Source: Woeseiaceae bacterium (GTDB lineage Bacteria; Pseudomonadota; Gammaproteobacteria; Steroidobacterales; Woeseiaceae). Taken from it: 54,574 nt of DNA. Both the position numbers and the translations under genes were made by a program. This document shows positions 8,017-16,451 of this stretch, in pieces. The stretch covers positions 1 to 54,574 of the forward strand of contig JAJFKV010000058.1 in the NCBI GenBank assembly GCA_021773055.1. The letters run 5' to 3'. The stretch's first letter is position 1. Each line of letters opens with the position of its first letter. The notes beneath the pieces are model-generated. The model was not told where the DNA came from. It searched no databases and saw nothing but the letters and a program-made list of their open reading frames with translations.

Positions 8017-9193
8017 TCCCGGCCGCTTGCTTCCAGCAATGCTGGCGCTGCTGCTTGCCGCCTGTAGCACTGCTCCACCGGCCTCGCCAGGCACTCCTGA
8101 ACCAGTAGCTGCACCAGCCACTCCCGCAGTATCACCTGTGCAAAGCAAAGAACTGCCACCAGCCCCACCGGTACCCGACAATTCATCGATACGGATCCGC
8201 ATCGCGGCAGTTGGCGACATGATGATCGGCACGGATTATCCCCTGAACCATCTGCCTGACGATGACGGGATCAGTTTCCTGACAAATATTACTCCGATTA
8301 TTTCGGCCGCTGATTTCGCTTTCGGCAACCTCGAGGGTGTGCTGCTTGACGGCGGCGAGCCCGGCAAGAAATGCAGTAATCCAGCAGCCTGCTATTTGTT
8401 TCGATCACCGACACACTATGCGCAGCACTTCAGAAATGCCGGCTTTGATGCACTTAGTTTAGCGAACAATCACGCGCGCGATTTCGGCGAAGAAGGTCGC
8501 AGTAGCAGCATGCGCGCTCTTGACGCTGCGGGTATTGCCCACTCGGGCCGTGAGGGGACCACCGCGATTCTTCAGAGAGGCGATATCTTCATTGCCTTTC
8601 TCGCTTTTGCGGTGACCAAGAACTCCAACATGATGCTCGACTATGAGCTGGCGTTCGAAACAATTGCGGCGCACGCCGAGGAGCACGATATTGTCGTCGT
8701 GTCTTTTCACGGGGGCGCAGAAGGTGCGGATGCGACTAATTTGCCCTTCGCAGACGAAGAATACTACGACGAACCAAGGGGTGACGTTGTGTGGTTCGCC
8801 CGTGGCGCTGTCGATGCCGGCGCCGACCTGGTTATCGGGCATGGGCCACATGTTGTTCGCGGTATGGAGCGCTACAAAGAAAGACTTATCGCCTACAGTC
8901 TCGGCAATTTTGCGACCTACTACGGCATTAGTGTTGCAGGAATCAAGGGCCTCGCACCCATTCTCTCCGCCACCCTCGATGGCAACGGCGTCCTCATTGA
9001 CGGCCAGATAAGCTCAACGATCCAGATAAGACCCGCCGGTCCGAGTATTGATGCCAGGCAACGGGCGCTGAACCTGATACGCGGACTAAGCATCAGCGAC
9101 TTCGGTAACTCGGGCTTGAGGTTTTTGCCGGACGGCAAACTACTGCCGATCGAGCGCGGCGACGTTGCGCAGCACAACCTGGCACTACCGTAG
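8009..9193 (+). CDS. CapA-family (PGA_cap) lipoprotein, metallophosphatase fold
   Basis: This 394-residue protein starts with a lipoprotein signal (LLPAMLALLLAACSTAPP; lipobox LAAC, Cys near 19) and a Pro/Ala/Thr-rich tether. The PGA_cap domain follows from about residue 65: AAVGDMMIG, FGNLEG, SLANNHARDFG, VSFHGG and IGHGPHVVRGME carry the Asp, Asn and His residues typical of the metallophosphoesterase-like fold. Family members function in capsule (poly-gamma-glutamate) assembly or as surface phosphatases; the substrate here is unknown. The GTG start overlaps the SPOR gene by eight bases. The TAG stop lies in the left arm of a palindrome shared with the converging gene (9189-9217). Confidence 0.88.
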   Translation: MTNPGRLLPAMLALLLAACSTAPPASPGTPEPVAAPATPAVSPVQSKELPPAPPVPDNSSIRIRIAAVGDMMIGTDYPLNHLPDDDGISFLTNITPIISAADFAFGNLEGVLLDGGEPGKKCSNPAACYLFRSPTHYAQHFRNAGFDALSLANNHARDFGEEGRSSSMRALDAAGIAHSGREGTTAILQRGDIFIAFLAFAVTKNSNMMLDYELAFETIAAHAEEHDIVVVSFHGGAEGADATNLPFADEEYYDEPRGDVVWFARGAVDAGADLVIGHGPHVVRGMERYKERLIAYSLGNFATYYGISVAGIKGLAPILSATLDGNGVLIDGQISSTIQIRPAGPSIDARQRALNLIRGLSISDFGNSGLRFLPDGKLLPIERGDVAQHNLALP

Positions 9194-9217
9194 GAGCGCG
9201 CAGGGCGCGCTCCTACG
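9189..9217. repeat. REP-like palindrome between two converging genes
   Basis: Arms CGTAGGAGCGCGC (9189-9201) and its exact complement (9205-9217) enclose a three-base loop. The GTAGGAGC core is like REP palindromes of Pseudomonas and relatives. The stop codons of the CapA-like gene (9191-9193) and of the ntrX-like gene (9213-9215, minus) are the two mirrored TAG triplets of the arms. No T-run follows on either side, so it is not a textbook terminator, though it could stabilise both mRNA ends. Confidence 0.8.
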
Positions 9218-10583
9218 AGTCGTCAGACCCAACCGATTTGAAATCGACGCCCAGCGAGCGCAGCTTTCTATAGAGATGAGTTCGCTCCATGCCAACCCGC
9301 TTCGCCAATTGCCCCACTTTGCCGTCGCACAACACCAGTTGTTGTTGCAGGTAAGAGCGCTCGAAATGCTCACGCGCTTCGCGCAACGGCATCGCCAGCA
9401 GGTCTTGCTTGACGAGCGGCTCATCGACTGGCGTTATTGCACTTATCTCTGCCTCAACTTCATCCAGCGCAATGTCCTCACCGCTGCCCGACAGCAATAG
9501 ACGACGAACCAGGTGTTTGAGTTCGCGAACGTTGTCAGGCCACGGATAGTTGCGTAGCCTGTTCTGAGCCGCAACGTTAAAACGCCGGAAGGTCAAGCCC
9601 TCGGCGTCCACGAGCTTGTCAACATAGTAAGTCAGCAGCTCAGGCACATCCTCCGAGTAGTCGCGCAGCGGCGGTACCCGCAGACTCAGCACACTCAGCT
9701 GCGCAACCAAATCGCGTCGTAGCTTGCCGGACTCGATAAGTGCTTCGAAACTTGCGCCAACCGTCGCGACGATTCTTGCCTTCAGCTTCACCGGCGATCT
9801 TCCTCCAACTCGCGTGAAACGGACGTCCTCTACGACTCCCAGCAGTATCTTTTGAGCACTACTACCAAGATCTGAAAGCTCATCGATGACCAGGGTTCCA
9901 CCCGCCGCGCGCTCGAATATGCCGGCCGTTATCTCATCGCCGTCTTCGCGACCGAGCAATTGCTCTTCAGCATTACTCTCCGTAATCGAAGCTGCCGTAA
10001 CGCTTGTCAGAGGTTCGCTCGTCCGCCGGCTCAGCGCGTGCATATATCGTGCGAACGCGCCGCGACCCGTTCCCGGCTCACCGCTTAATAAAACCGAGCC
10101 GTCGTGGCGAGCATATTGCTGCACTCGCTCGCGCAGGGCCTGCATGACTTCACTGCGACCAACAGGTGCGAGCAACGATGGCAACAGGTTCGTCGCCGCT
10201 CGGGCTTGTCTGCCCGCCGACTCAAGCGCTGCCTCCACTGTTCTGAGCAATTTCGCCAGTGATAACGGTTTCTCGACGAAGTCGAATGCGCCGAGCCGCG
10301 TCGCTTCAACTGCCGTATCGACGGTGCCATGACCGGACATGATGACTACCGGGCAATTCAGGTCGCCGCCCTCAGACCATTCTCGCAACAGCGTGATGCC
10401 GTCAGTGTCCGGCATCCAGATGTCCAGCAAAATAAGATCAAACTTCCGTTGCGTTCGCGCCGCCCGGGCCTCTCCGGCATCCGCCGCAACGGTTACGCCA
10501 TATCCTTCGTCGCCCAGTATGTCCTGTATCAACGCACGAATATCTGCCTCGTCATCTACGACGAGCACATGAGGATTACTCAT
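9213..10583 (-). CDS. NtrX-like response regulator with degenerate AAA+ domain
   Basis: This 456-residue protein has an N-terminal receiver domain (acidic pocket DDE at 10-12, phosphoacceptor Asp54 in LLDIWMP, KP pair near 105), a sigma-54 activator-type AAA+ domain and a C-terminal Fis-type helix-turn-helix (GKVGQLAKRVGMERTHLYRKLRSLG). Two key features are altered: the Walker A lysine is Arg (GEPGTGRG, residues 168-175), and the GAFTGA loop that contacts sigma-54 is absent, replaced by REDGDEITAG near 212-221. Walker B (LVIDE) remains. It therefore probably does not act as a classic sigma-54 activator and may bind DNA as a simple phospho-switch. Its ATG overlaps the kinase stop (ATGA), so the two form a pair. 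Confidence 0.88.
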   Translation of the reverse strand: MSNPHVLVVDDEADIRALIQDILGDEGYGVTVAADAGEARAARTQRKFDLILLDIWMPDTDGITLLREWSEGGDLNCPVVIMSGHGTVDTAVEATRLGAFDFVEKPLSLAKLLRTVEAALESAGRQARAATNLLPSLLAPVGRSEVMQALRERVQQYARHDGSVLLSGEPGTGRGAFARYMHALSRRTSEPLTSVTAASITESNAEEQLLGREDGDEITAGIFERAAGGTLVIDELSDLGSSAQKILLGVVEDVRFTRVGGRSPVKLKARIVATVGASFEALIESGKLRRDLVAQLSVLSLRVPPLRDYSEDVPELLTYYVDKLVDAEGLTFRRFNVAAQNRLRNYPWPDNVRELKHLVRRLLLSGSGEDIALDEVEAEISAITPVDEPLVKQDLLAMPLREAREHFERSYLQQQLVLCDGKVGQLAKRVGMERTHLYRKLRSLGVDFKSVGSDDS

Positions 10584-12841
10584 GCTTGCTCCCTCCTCTT
10601 ATCGGCGCGTCTCGGCGCTCTCGCAATCATCATTTCTCTGGCCGCCTCATTCAGAGGCAGGCGGATATTAATCATTGCTCCCCCATCACTTCTGTTCTTG
10701 GCGTGAATGGAACCAACGTGTTCTTCTACTAGTTTCTTGACAATGGCCAGGCCGAGGCCCGTGCCCTTCGGTTTCGTCGTAACATAAGGATCGAAAATCT
10801 GGCTTACTGAGCCAGTCTGGAAACCCGGACCGTTGTCCTCAACTCGAATCTGTACCATCTTGACCTCTTCAATTTCGGCTTCGCCGATTTGTACGTCAAT
10901 ACGCCCGTTTGGCGTTCCCTCAAGTGCCTCAACGGCATTGCGGATCAGGTTGTGCAATATTTGCCGGACACGACCCATGTCACCTTCGACCAGCGCCATC
11001 GTCGGATCGGATATCAGGATGATTTCGACATCGCTCTCCTGCGCCCGGTACAAATCGACGATTTCATGCGCCAACCTGTCGAGATCGAAACGGCTGAAAT
11101 CCATGTCCGGTGCGCGAGCGTAGTCGCTGAACGCGTTCACCATCTCTTTCATCGCCTCGACCTGTTGCACAATGGTGTGCGTCGCGCGATCAAGTATCTG
11201 CGCCTCTTCCTCATCCATCGTACTGAGGTACTTGCGGCGCATGCGCTCGGCGGAAAGCTGAATTGGCGTCAGCGGATTCTTGATTTCGTGCGCGAGCCGG
11301 CGCGCAACCTCACCCCAGGCCGCGTCGCGCTGAGCCTGCAATAACGCGGTGATGTCGTCAAAAACGATGACGTACCCTGCCGCGTTATCTTCGTCACCCG
11401 GCAGCGTCGTGCAGGCACAGGTCAATACGCGCCGGCCAACGTCGCCCCGTAGAACGATCTGCTCGCGCCACTCTGTTTCCCCGGCGTCCAGATGAACACA
11501 CGCCACATCCACGAACTGCTCGAGCAGCGGCGCCCCCTGCACGACATCACGAATGGATTCACCCGTACGGTTTTCGAGATCCACGCCGAGAATGGAGCCC
11601 GACGCCTGGTTGGCCGTGCGTATGTTCAGGTCTGCCTCGAGTGCCAGCACTCCCGTCGACAAACGCGCCAGAATGACTTCCAGGTTTGTGCGTTCTGCTT
11701 CGACCAGCGCCTGACTCAGAGTGGCTTCACGCCGCGCTGTCGCAAGTCGCTGGGTCATGTCGTTAAAAGAGCTGATAAGAAAACCGATCTCATCTCTTGC
11801 CGGTGCGGGCAATCGGGTGTCGAAATCACCCATCGCCACCGCGCGTGTACCGGCAACCAGATCCTGAATGGGCGCCACCAGTCGCCGCGATAACAGGAAC
11901 GCCCCGTAAATCGCCGCCAGCAGACTCAGCAGCAAGACGAAGCCGAGTGTCAGCGTCAGCAAATCCTTCAGATCTTCGCGGAAAAAGCTTAGTTGCTGAT
12001 ATTCGGAATACGAATTCTCGACACTGTTAATCATATTTCCGAGGCGCTCATCGAGCGGGAAGTGTGCTTGTATTATGCGAGTATCTCTGGCGCGATTGCC
12101 CCGGTACGTAAAAGCGATCGCCGTACGAATTTCCGCATTGCCGGTACCTAAGGGCTCGAGGCTAACGAATGGACGGTCTTGCTGCATTTGCAGTGAGACC
12201 TCTTCGGTTAACGGCTTCGGCAATGTCCTGCTCGCGCTGTCCGAACTGGTCGCGAGCACCCGGCTATTGTTGCCATACAAGGTTATCTCGCTGGCGCCGC
12301 TTTCGCGGCGCAACAGGCCAAGTTCGAAAACAACCTGACGGTCGGACACCACGGCAAGCTTTTGTGCGATCTGCGTCGTTGCAACCAAGTGCTGTCGCTT
12401 ACGAAACTCGATCGCGGCCCGGCTTAGCGCCAGCGCGTTATCCAGCCCCTCTTCGACTTGCACATTAAACCAGCTATCGATGCCGCGATTTATGAACTGG
12501 ATCGAGAAATAGAACACGACGATCAACGGCAAAACCGCAAGGCCGACGAACATACCTACCATGCGCGCTTTAAGTTTTGCGCCTGGAACGCTCTCCCGAT
12601 AATCACGTAACAATCGCCATAGATTGCCGATCAATATCAATATGAGAATGACGCCACCGGCAATGTTGATTGCCAGGATGATGTCTTGCAGGCGATCGAA
12701 GTCGTCTGATCGCTGTACTGTCTGGGTGAGCAGGAACAGTGCGGCCAAGACCAGCGTGACACCAGCCGCGCCCATCAGAGTAAAAAATACTCGTTTTAGC
12801 GTCTTAACGACCATTCGAACCATTCGCTTTGTAACTGCCAC
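10580..12841 (-). CDS. NtrY-like sensor histidine kinase
   Basis: This inner-membrane kinase of 753 residues is partner to the NtrX-like regulator. It has two hydrophobic segments within the first 80 residues and a third near 97-118, a periplasmic or extracytoplasmic stretch of about 175 residues, another span at 293-316, a HAMP domain (LVAPIQDLVAGTRAVAMGDF, to about 370), a PAS domain (STGVLALEADLNIRTAN), the HisKA box with His518 (RRLAHEIKNPLTP) and an HATPase domain with N, G1 (DNGPGF) and G2 (KGTGLGL) boxes. This is the NtrY architecture. The start is uncertain: GTG 12841, ATG 12823 and ATG 12814 are all possible and all overlap the end of the DUF4390 gene. The input signal cannot be read from the sequence. 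Confidence 0.9.
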   Translation of the reverse strand: MAVTKRMVRMVVKTLKRVFFTLMGAAGVTLVLAALFLLTQTVQRSDDFDRLQDIILAINIAGGVILILILIGNLWRLLRDYRESVPGAKLKARMVGMFVGLAVLPLIVVFYFSIQFINRGIDSWFNVQVEEGLDNALALSRAAIEFRKRQHLVATTQIAQKLAVVSDRQVVFELGLLRRESGASEITLYGNNSRVLATSSDSASRTLPKPLTEEVSLQMQQDRPFVSLEPLGTGNAEIRTAIAFTYRGNRARDTRIIQAHFPLDERLGNMINSVENSYSEYQQLSFFREDLKDLLTLTLGFVLLLSLLAAIYGAFLLSRRLVAPIQDLVAGTRAVAMGDFDTRLPAPARDEIGFLISSFNDMTQRLATARREATLSQALVEAERTNLEVILARLSTGVLALEADLNIRTANQASGSILGVDLENRTGESIRDVVQGAPLLEQFVDVACVHLDAGETEWREQIVLRGDVGRRVLTCACTTLPGDEDNAAGYVIVFDDITALLQAQRDAAWGEVARRLAHEIKNPLTPIQLSAERMRRKYLSTMDEEEAQILDRATHTIVQQVEAMKEMVNAFSDYARAPDMDFSRFDLDRLAHEIVDLYRAQESDVEIILISDPTMALVEGDMGRVRQILHNLIRNAVEALEGTPNGRIDVQIGEAEIEEVKMVQIRVEDNGPGFQTGSVSQIFDPYVTTKPKGTGLGLAIVKKLVEEHVGSIHAKNRSDGGAMINIRLPLNEAAREMMIARAPRRADKRREQA

Positions 12842-13395
12842 TGACCGCGCCAGAAAAACAGGAGTCGTAACGATGCCGGGTATTGCTGTGTATTGAGCAT
12901 TGCGCGCAGACGTAGCCGGTATTGCCGGTCTGCAAGCAGCAACTCATCATCTATTACAGGCAATCCCTGGATGCGACCCAGGCTGTTCAATGCGGAGTAG
13001 AGTGTTGCGAAAGAGTCCTGATCACCACTGTTGAGGTTCTTAACAATGTAACGCTGACTTAGCGGCCGATACTCAAGCTCGTATCTAACCGCGAGCTCAG
13101 CATCGATGCTGTCAACCAGAAAGCGTTTGACGCGTATGACCTGCATCTGCATTTCAATAGTGAGGGTCACGCCGCTTTCCAATGCGGCCAACGCCTCGCT
13201 ACTCAATACAAGCTGCAGTCTGGCATCCAGCGTATGCACGCCATCCACCGACTGGGTCGAGGCCGAACGCACCTCAAAATAGCCCTCACGTTGCACGTTT
13301 TCCTGCGCAAGGCCGGTGCCCAGAGCGAGCACAGCAAACATCGCGATCGCAGAGCGACGCGATTTGATGCGTTCGATAATGGCTGGCCGGGACAT
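12796..13395 (-). CDS. DUF4390 secreted or periplasmic protein
   Basis: This 199-residue protein has a basic start (MSRPAIIERIKSRRS) and a hydrophobic segment (AIAMFAVLALGTGLAQ) that reads as a signal peptide. The mature part is mainly beta-like, with pairs of long hydrophobic-polar strands and an ending FFWRGQWQLQSEWFEWSLR typical of DUF4390 proteins, which are found between rsmB and ntrY in gammaproteobacteria. Function is unknown; the fixed position suggests a part in the sensory input of the kinase (inference). ATG 13395 lies eight bases after the rsmB stop; the frame upstream of it is a shadow of rsmB. It overlaps the kinase gene by up to 46 bases. Confidence 0.8.
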   Translation of the reverse strand: MSRPAIIERIKSRRSAIAMFAVLALGTGLAQENVQREGYFEVRSASTQSVDGVHTLDARLQLVLSSEALAALESGVTLTIEMQMQVIRVKRFLVDSIDAELAVRYELEYRPLSQRYIVKNLNSGDQDSFATLYSALNSLGRIQGLPVIDDELLLADRQYRLRLRAMLNTQQYPASLRLLFFWRGQWQLQSEWFEWSLRR

Positions 13396-13403
13396 CAGTA
13401 TTT

Positions 13404-14750
13404 TCAGGAAACCTTCTCTTTGCGTAAGGCTGCGTAGTAAAAACCATCCAGACCGGCCGTGCCCGGCAGGATCTGGTAACCACACGCCTTCCTCCGCATT
13501 AAATCGCGGATGTTGTTATTTGGCAACACATCGTTTTCGATGGCATCACCGTGGTTTTCCAAAAATCGTCCTGTCACTTCGTCGTTCTCCGCCGCGATGA
13601 CCGAGCAGGTCGCGTATAAAAGCGTCCCGCCTGGCGCTAGCGTCAGCCAAAGCGCCTCCAGCATGGATTGCTGACGCACGGCCAGACTTACAATGTCACT
13701 CGCTCGTCGCAGCACCTTGATGTCGGGATGACGTCTGATGACACCCGAGGCCGAACAGGGCGCGTCCAGCAGAATGCCGTCGAACGGCACCCCATCCCAC
13801 CATTCCTCTGGTTTCGATGCATCGGCGGCGATAATGGTTGCATCTCGGCCGATGCGCTGCAGATTTTCCGCGATGCTTGTGAGGCGAGATTCATCACTAT
13901 CGAGAGCCAGCAGCGATATCTGCTCGCCGCCTATCTCCAGTATGTGACCACTTTTGCCCCCGGGCGCCGCACAGGCGTCGAGCAGTCGTGCTTCGCTCCT
14001 GTCGGACAAAACGTCGCGCAACAACCAGTGGGCCGCTATCTGTGCGGCCGCATCCTGCACCGACGCATCACCTGTAGCGAACCCGGGCAGGTCCAGGACA
14101 GCCTGTGGTGCCTCGAGACGAAGCGCATCCGGTAATCCCGCGATCAGCTCAGCTCCCATATCGGAGTCCCGCAAGCGTTGCTGGTATTCTCGCGCCGTGT
14201 TCTTCTGGGCATTAGTGCGCAACCACATTGGTGCCCGGTCATCGTTTGCCGACAGTATTGCCTGCCAGTCATTCGGCCAGTCCCTTTGCAGGGTCTTGAT
14301 CAGCCACGCCGGATGATTCCATTCGGCTTGTTCATTGGCCGCTTCGGTCGTGGCAAGGCTTTCGCGCACAAAGCGTCGCAGGCAAGCGTTGATGAGCCCG
14401 GCCAGTTTTGGCCGTCGCAGTTGCCGTGCGGCCTCAACGGTTTCCGATACCACCGCGTGATCGGGAATACGCATCTCGGCAATCTGATACAAGCCGACAG
14501 CCAGCAGCGCATTGATGACCCGGTCGCGCTTCCTGAGTGGCTTGCTGATGAGTTGGTCTATCCAGCTTTGCAATCGCCAGTGATTCCGCAAACTGCCGTA
14601 GCAAAGCATGCGCAGTAAGGAGCGATCATCGACCGCAACACGCGGCTCATTTCTGGCGATCGCCGCATCCAGCGACTGACCGCCACTAATGACCGCGTCG
14701 ACGACCTCGGCGGCAACGGCCCTTACTTTCGCCCCCGTCGACTGCGTCAT
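13404..14750 (-). CDS. rsmB: 16S rRNA (cytosine-967-C5)-methyltransferase
   Basis: RsmB methylates C967 of 16S rRNA with S-adenosylmethionine. The 448 residues comprise an N-terminal NusB-like helical domain (about 1-140; LLRMLCYGSLRNHWRLQSWIDQL) and a C-terminal RNA methyltransferase domain. The SAM motif is LLDACAAPGGKSGHI; motif IV is DAPCSASGVIRRHPDIK, with a conserved Cys; motif VI is LLYATCSV, with the catalytic Cys. The ATG at 14750 overlaps the fmt stop (ATGA). The order def-fmt-rsmB is classical for gammaproteobacteria and ties initiation, formylation and ribosome modification together. Confidence 0.97.
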   Translation of the reverse strand: MTQSTGAKVRAVAAEVVDAVISGGQSLDAAIARNEPRVAVDDRSLLRMLCYGSLRNHWRLQSWIDQLISKPLRKRDRVINALLAVGLYQIAEMRIPDHAVVSETVEAARQLRRPKLAGLINACLRRFVRESLATTEAANEQAEWNHPAWLIKTLQRDWPNDWQAILSANDDRAPMWLRTNAQKNTAREYQQRLRDSDMGAELIAGLPDALRLEAPQAVLDLPGFATGDASVQDAAAQIAAHWLLRDVLSDRSEARLLDACAAPGGKSGHILEIGGEQISLLALDSDESRLTSIAENLQRIGRDATIIAADASKPEEWWDGVPFDGILLDAPCSASGVIRRHPDIKVLRRASDIVSLAVRQQSMLEALWLTLAPGGTLLYATCSVIAAENDEVTGRFLENHGDAIENDVLPNNNIRDLMRRKACGYQILPGTAGLDGFYYAALRKEKVS

Positions 14751-15667
14751 CGCAGGTCGATCTGGGTAATAAACTCGCGCGCCGTTGCGCGCCGTTTGCC
14801 GGGCAACTGCAAAGACAGAAGCCTGAGTCCATCTTGGCCACAGGCAACGACAATGCCGGCGTCATCGTATTGCTGTACCGACCCGGGCGTCGCGCCGATA
14901 TCGCGAACAACAGATGTCTGCCAGACTTTAATCCGCGCACCGCCAGCCGAAAAGAAGAACGCACCGGGCACCGGATTGTAGGCCCGAACGCGACGCTGCA
15001 ATTCATCTGCTGACAGCGTCCAGTCGAGTTCCGCATCCTGCTTTTGTATTTTCGCGGCGTAGGTTGCCTGCGATTCATCCTGCTCAACAGCGGTGAGTTC
15101 TCCGTTGAGTATTTCCTGAAGCTGTGCAACAAGTAACTCGCCACCGAGTGTCGCGAGACGATCGTGCAAATCGCCAGCACTTTCTTCTGCGCCTATCGCC
15201 AATGAGCCGGTGGAAAATACCGGCCCACAGTCCAGGCCCGCGGTCATGCGCATCAAGCTGATTCCCGCGACGTTGTCGGCGGCGAGAATAGCCGCCTGAA
15301 TTGGCGCCGCACCCCGCCATCTCGGTAATACCGACGCATGCACATTCAGGCACCCGTAGCGCGGAATATCCAGCACCCGCTGCGGCAGGATCAGACCATA
15401 AGCAGCGACAATCATGACATCGGCTTGCAGCGCCTCGAGATCGCGGGCCGCCGCATCGTCGCGCAACGTCTCTGGCTGCAGGACAGCTATGCCGCGCTCC
15501 TCTGCGAAGCATTTTACGGGGCTTGCGGAAAGACGACGACCGCGACCGGCCGGACGATCGGGCTGCGTATACACGGCGACAACGGCATGTCCCGCTTCGA
15601 GCAATGCCCTCAGCGACGCAAGCGCGAACTCCGGCGTACCAGCGAAAACTATACGGGGTGTACTCAA
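14747..15667 (-). CDS. fmt: Methionyl-tRNA formyltransferase
   Basis: Fmt formylates the initiator Met-tRNA with 10-formyl-tetrahydrofolate. The 306-residue chain begins LSTPRIVFAGTPEFA, as in the family. The substrate and cofactor signature appears as CLNVHASVLPRWRGAAPIQAA (Asn, His near 108-110), followed by SLMRMTAGLDCGP with the catalytic Asp, and the C-terminal OB-like domain ends with LPGKRRATAREF. The TTG at 15667 was chosen because upstream residues have no family similarity and it lies 10 bases after the def stop. It overlaps rsmB by four bases. Peptide deformylase, which removes the formyl group later, is the gene before it. Confidence 0.96.
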   Translation of the reverse strand: MSTPRIVFAGTPEFALASLRALLEAGHAVVAVYTQPDRPAGRGRRLSASPVKCFAEERGIAVLQPETLRDDAAARDLEALQADVMIVAAYGLILPQRVLDIPRYGCLNVHASVLPRWRGAAPIQAAILAADNVAGISLMRMTAGLDCGPVFSTGSLAIGAEESAGDLHDRLATLGGELLVAQLQEILNGELTAVEQDESQATYAAKIQKQDAELDWTLSADELQRRVRAYNPVPGAFFFSAGGARIKVWQTSVVRDIGATPGSVQQYDDAGIVVACGQDGLRLLSLQLPGKRRATAREFITQIDLR

Positions 15668-15677
15668 CGTTTCGGGC

Positions 15678-16190
15678 CTAGATGACGACGGCTTGCTGGC
15701 GACGTTCTTTCTCAAGCTTCTTGCGTATGCGCGAGCGCTTCGCCTCTGACAGGTAATCGACGAATAACTTGCCATCAAGATGGTCGACCTCGTGCTGTAT
15801 GCAAACAGCGAGCAAACCATGCACCTCTAGCTCGTGCGCAATTCCTTCGCGATCGAGAAACTGCACTTTAATGTGTTCCGCGCGCTCTACTTCTTCGTAG
15901 TAGCCCGGCACCGACAGGCAGCCCTCATCCGTGGTGATGACGCCGTCCTTTTCAACGATCCGGGGGTTAATTAATACGTGCGGCTCATCCTTGTCGACTG
16001 AAACGTCCGTTATCAGCAGTCGTTTGTGAAAATTAACCTGTGTGGCGGCCAGGCCAATGCCCGGTGCGTCGTACATGGTTTCGAACATATCGCCGATAAA
16101 GTTGCGCAAATCATCGTCGACAACCTCTACCGGGGTCGCTTTTGTCCTGAGACGGGGGTCAGGAAATTCGAGAATCTTCAGAATTGCCAT
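15678..16190 (-). CDS. def: Peptide deformylase
   Basis: This metalloenzyme removes the N-formyl group from new proteins. The 170 residues show all three signature motifs: GIGLAATQ (near 44), EGCLSVP with the metal-binding Cys (near 90), and QHEVDHLDG with the HExxH pair (near 131). It begins [15 protein letters not shown]; the start at 16190 was chosen over a start six codons upstream because the family begins here. The basic tail ([15 protein letters not shown]) is usual. It is the first gene of the def-fmt-rsmB-DUF4390-ntrYX run, which all reads on the minus strand with overlaps or gaps of 10 bases or less. Confidence 0.97.
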   Translation of the reverse strand: MAILKILEFPDPRLRTKATPVEVVDDDLRNFIGDMFETMYDAPGIGLAATQVNFHKRLLITDVSVDKDEPHVLINPRIVEKDGVITTDEGCLSVPGYYEEVERAEHIKVQFLDREGIAHELEVHGLLAVCIQHEVDHLDGKLFVDYLSEAKRSRIRKKLEKERRQQAVVI

Positions 16191-16297
16191 AATTTGAACA
16201 TAAGCCAATTGGCTCGCATTGGGTCAAAATCGACCCGTTGAAACATAATTATTCAGGCGATATTTCGCGTGAATTACCCAAAAAGTGACCTAAATGT

Positions 16298-16327
16298 TTG
16301 ACTTTATTGAATAAGATGTCAGACAAT
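16298..16327 (+). promoter_or_regulatory. Possible sigma-70 promoter for the LysM gene
   Basis: TTGACT (16298-16303), an 18-base spacer and GACAAT (16322-16327) lie in the 261-base gap between the divergent def and LysM genes. The -35 box matches five of six, the -10 box four of six. The leader to the LysM start would be about 120 bases. No other strong signal is seen in this gap, which must also hold the def promoter. Confidence 0.35.
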
Positions 16328-16451
16328 ACTGCCAGATTTATGTCCATTCGAACGCCTTTTGCGGCCGAAAATGTGACGTAATTGGCAGCCTCGGCGGTAC
16401 CGGACCGACATAGTATAGCAACGCCATGAAAGTACTGGCCCGAACTAAAGT

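Noticed and set aside
9189..9217. Bidirectional rho-independent terminator
   Set aside because: The stem is strong but neither side has a T-run; a REP-like element is the better description.
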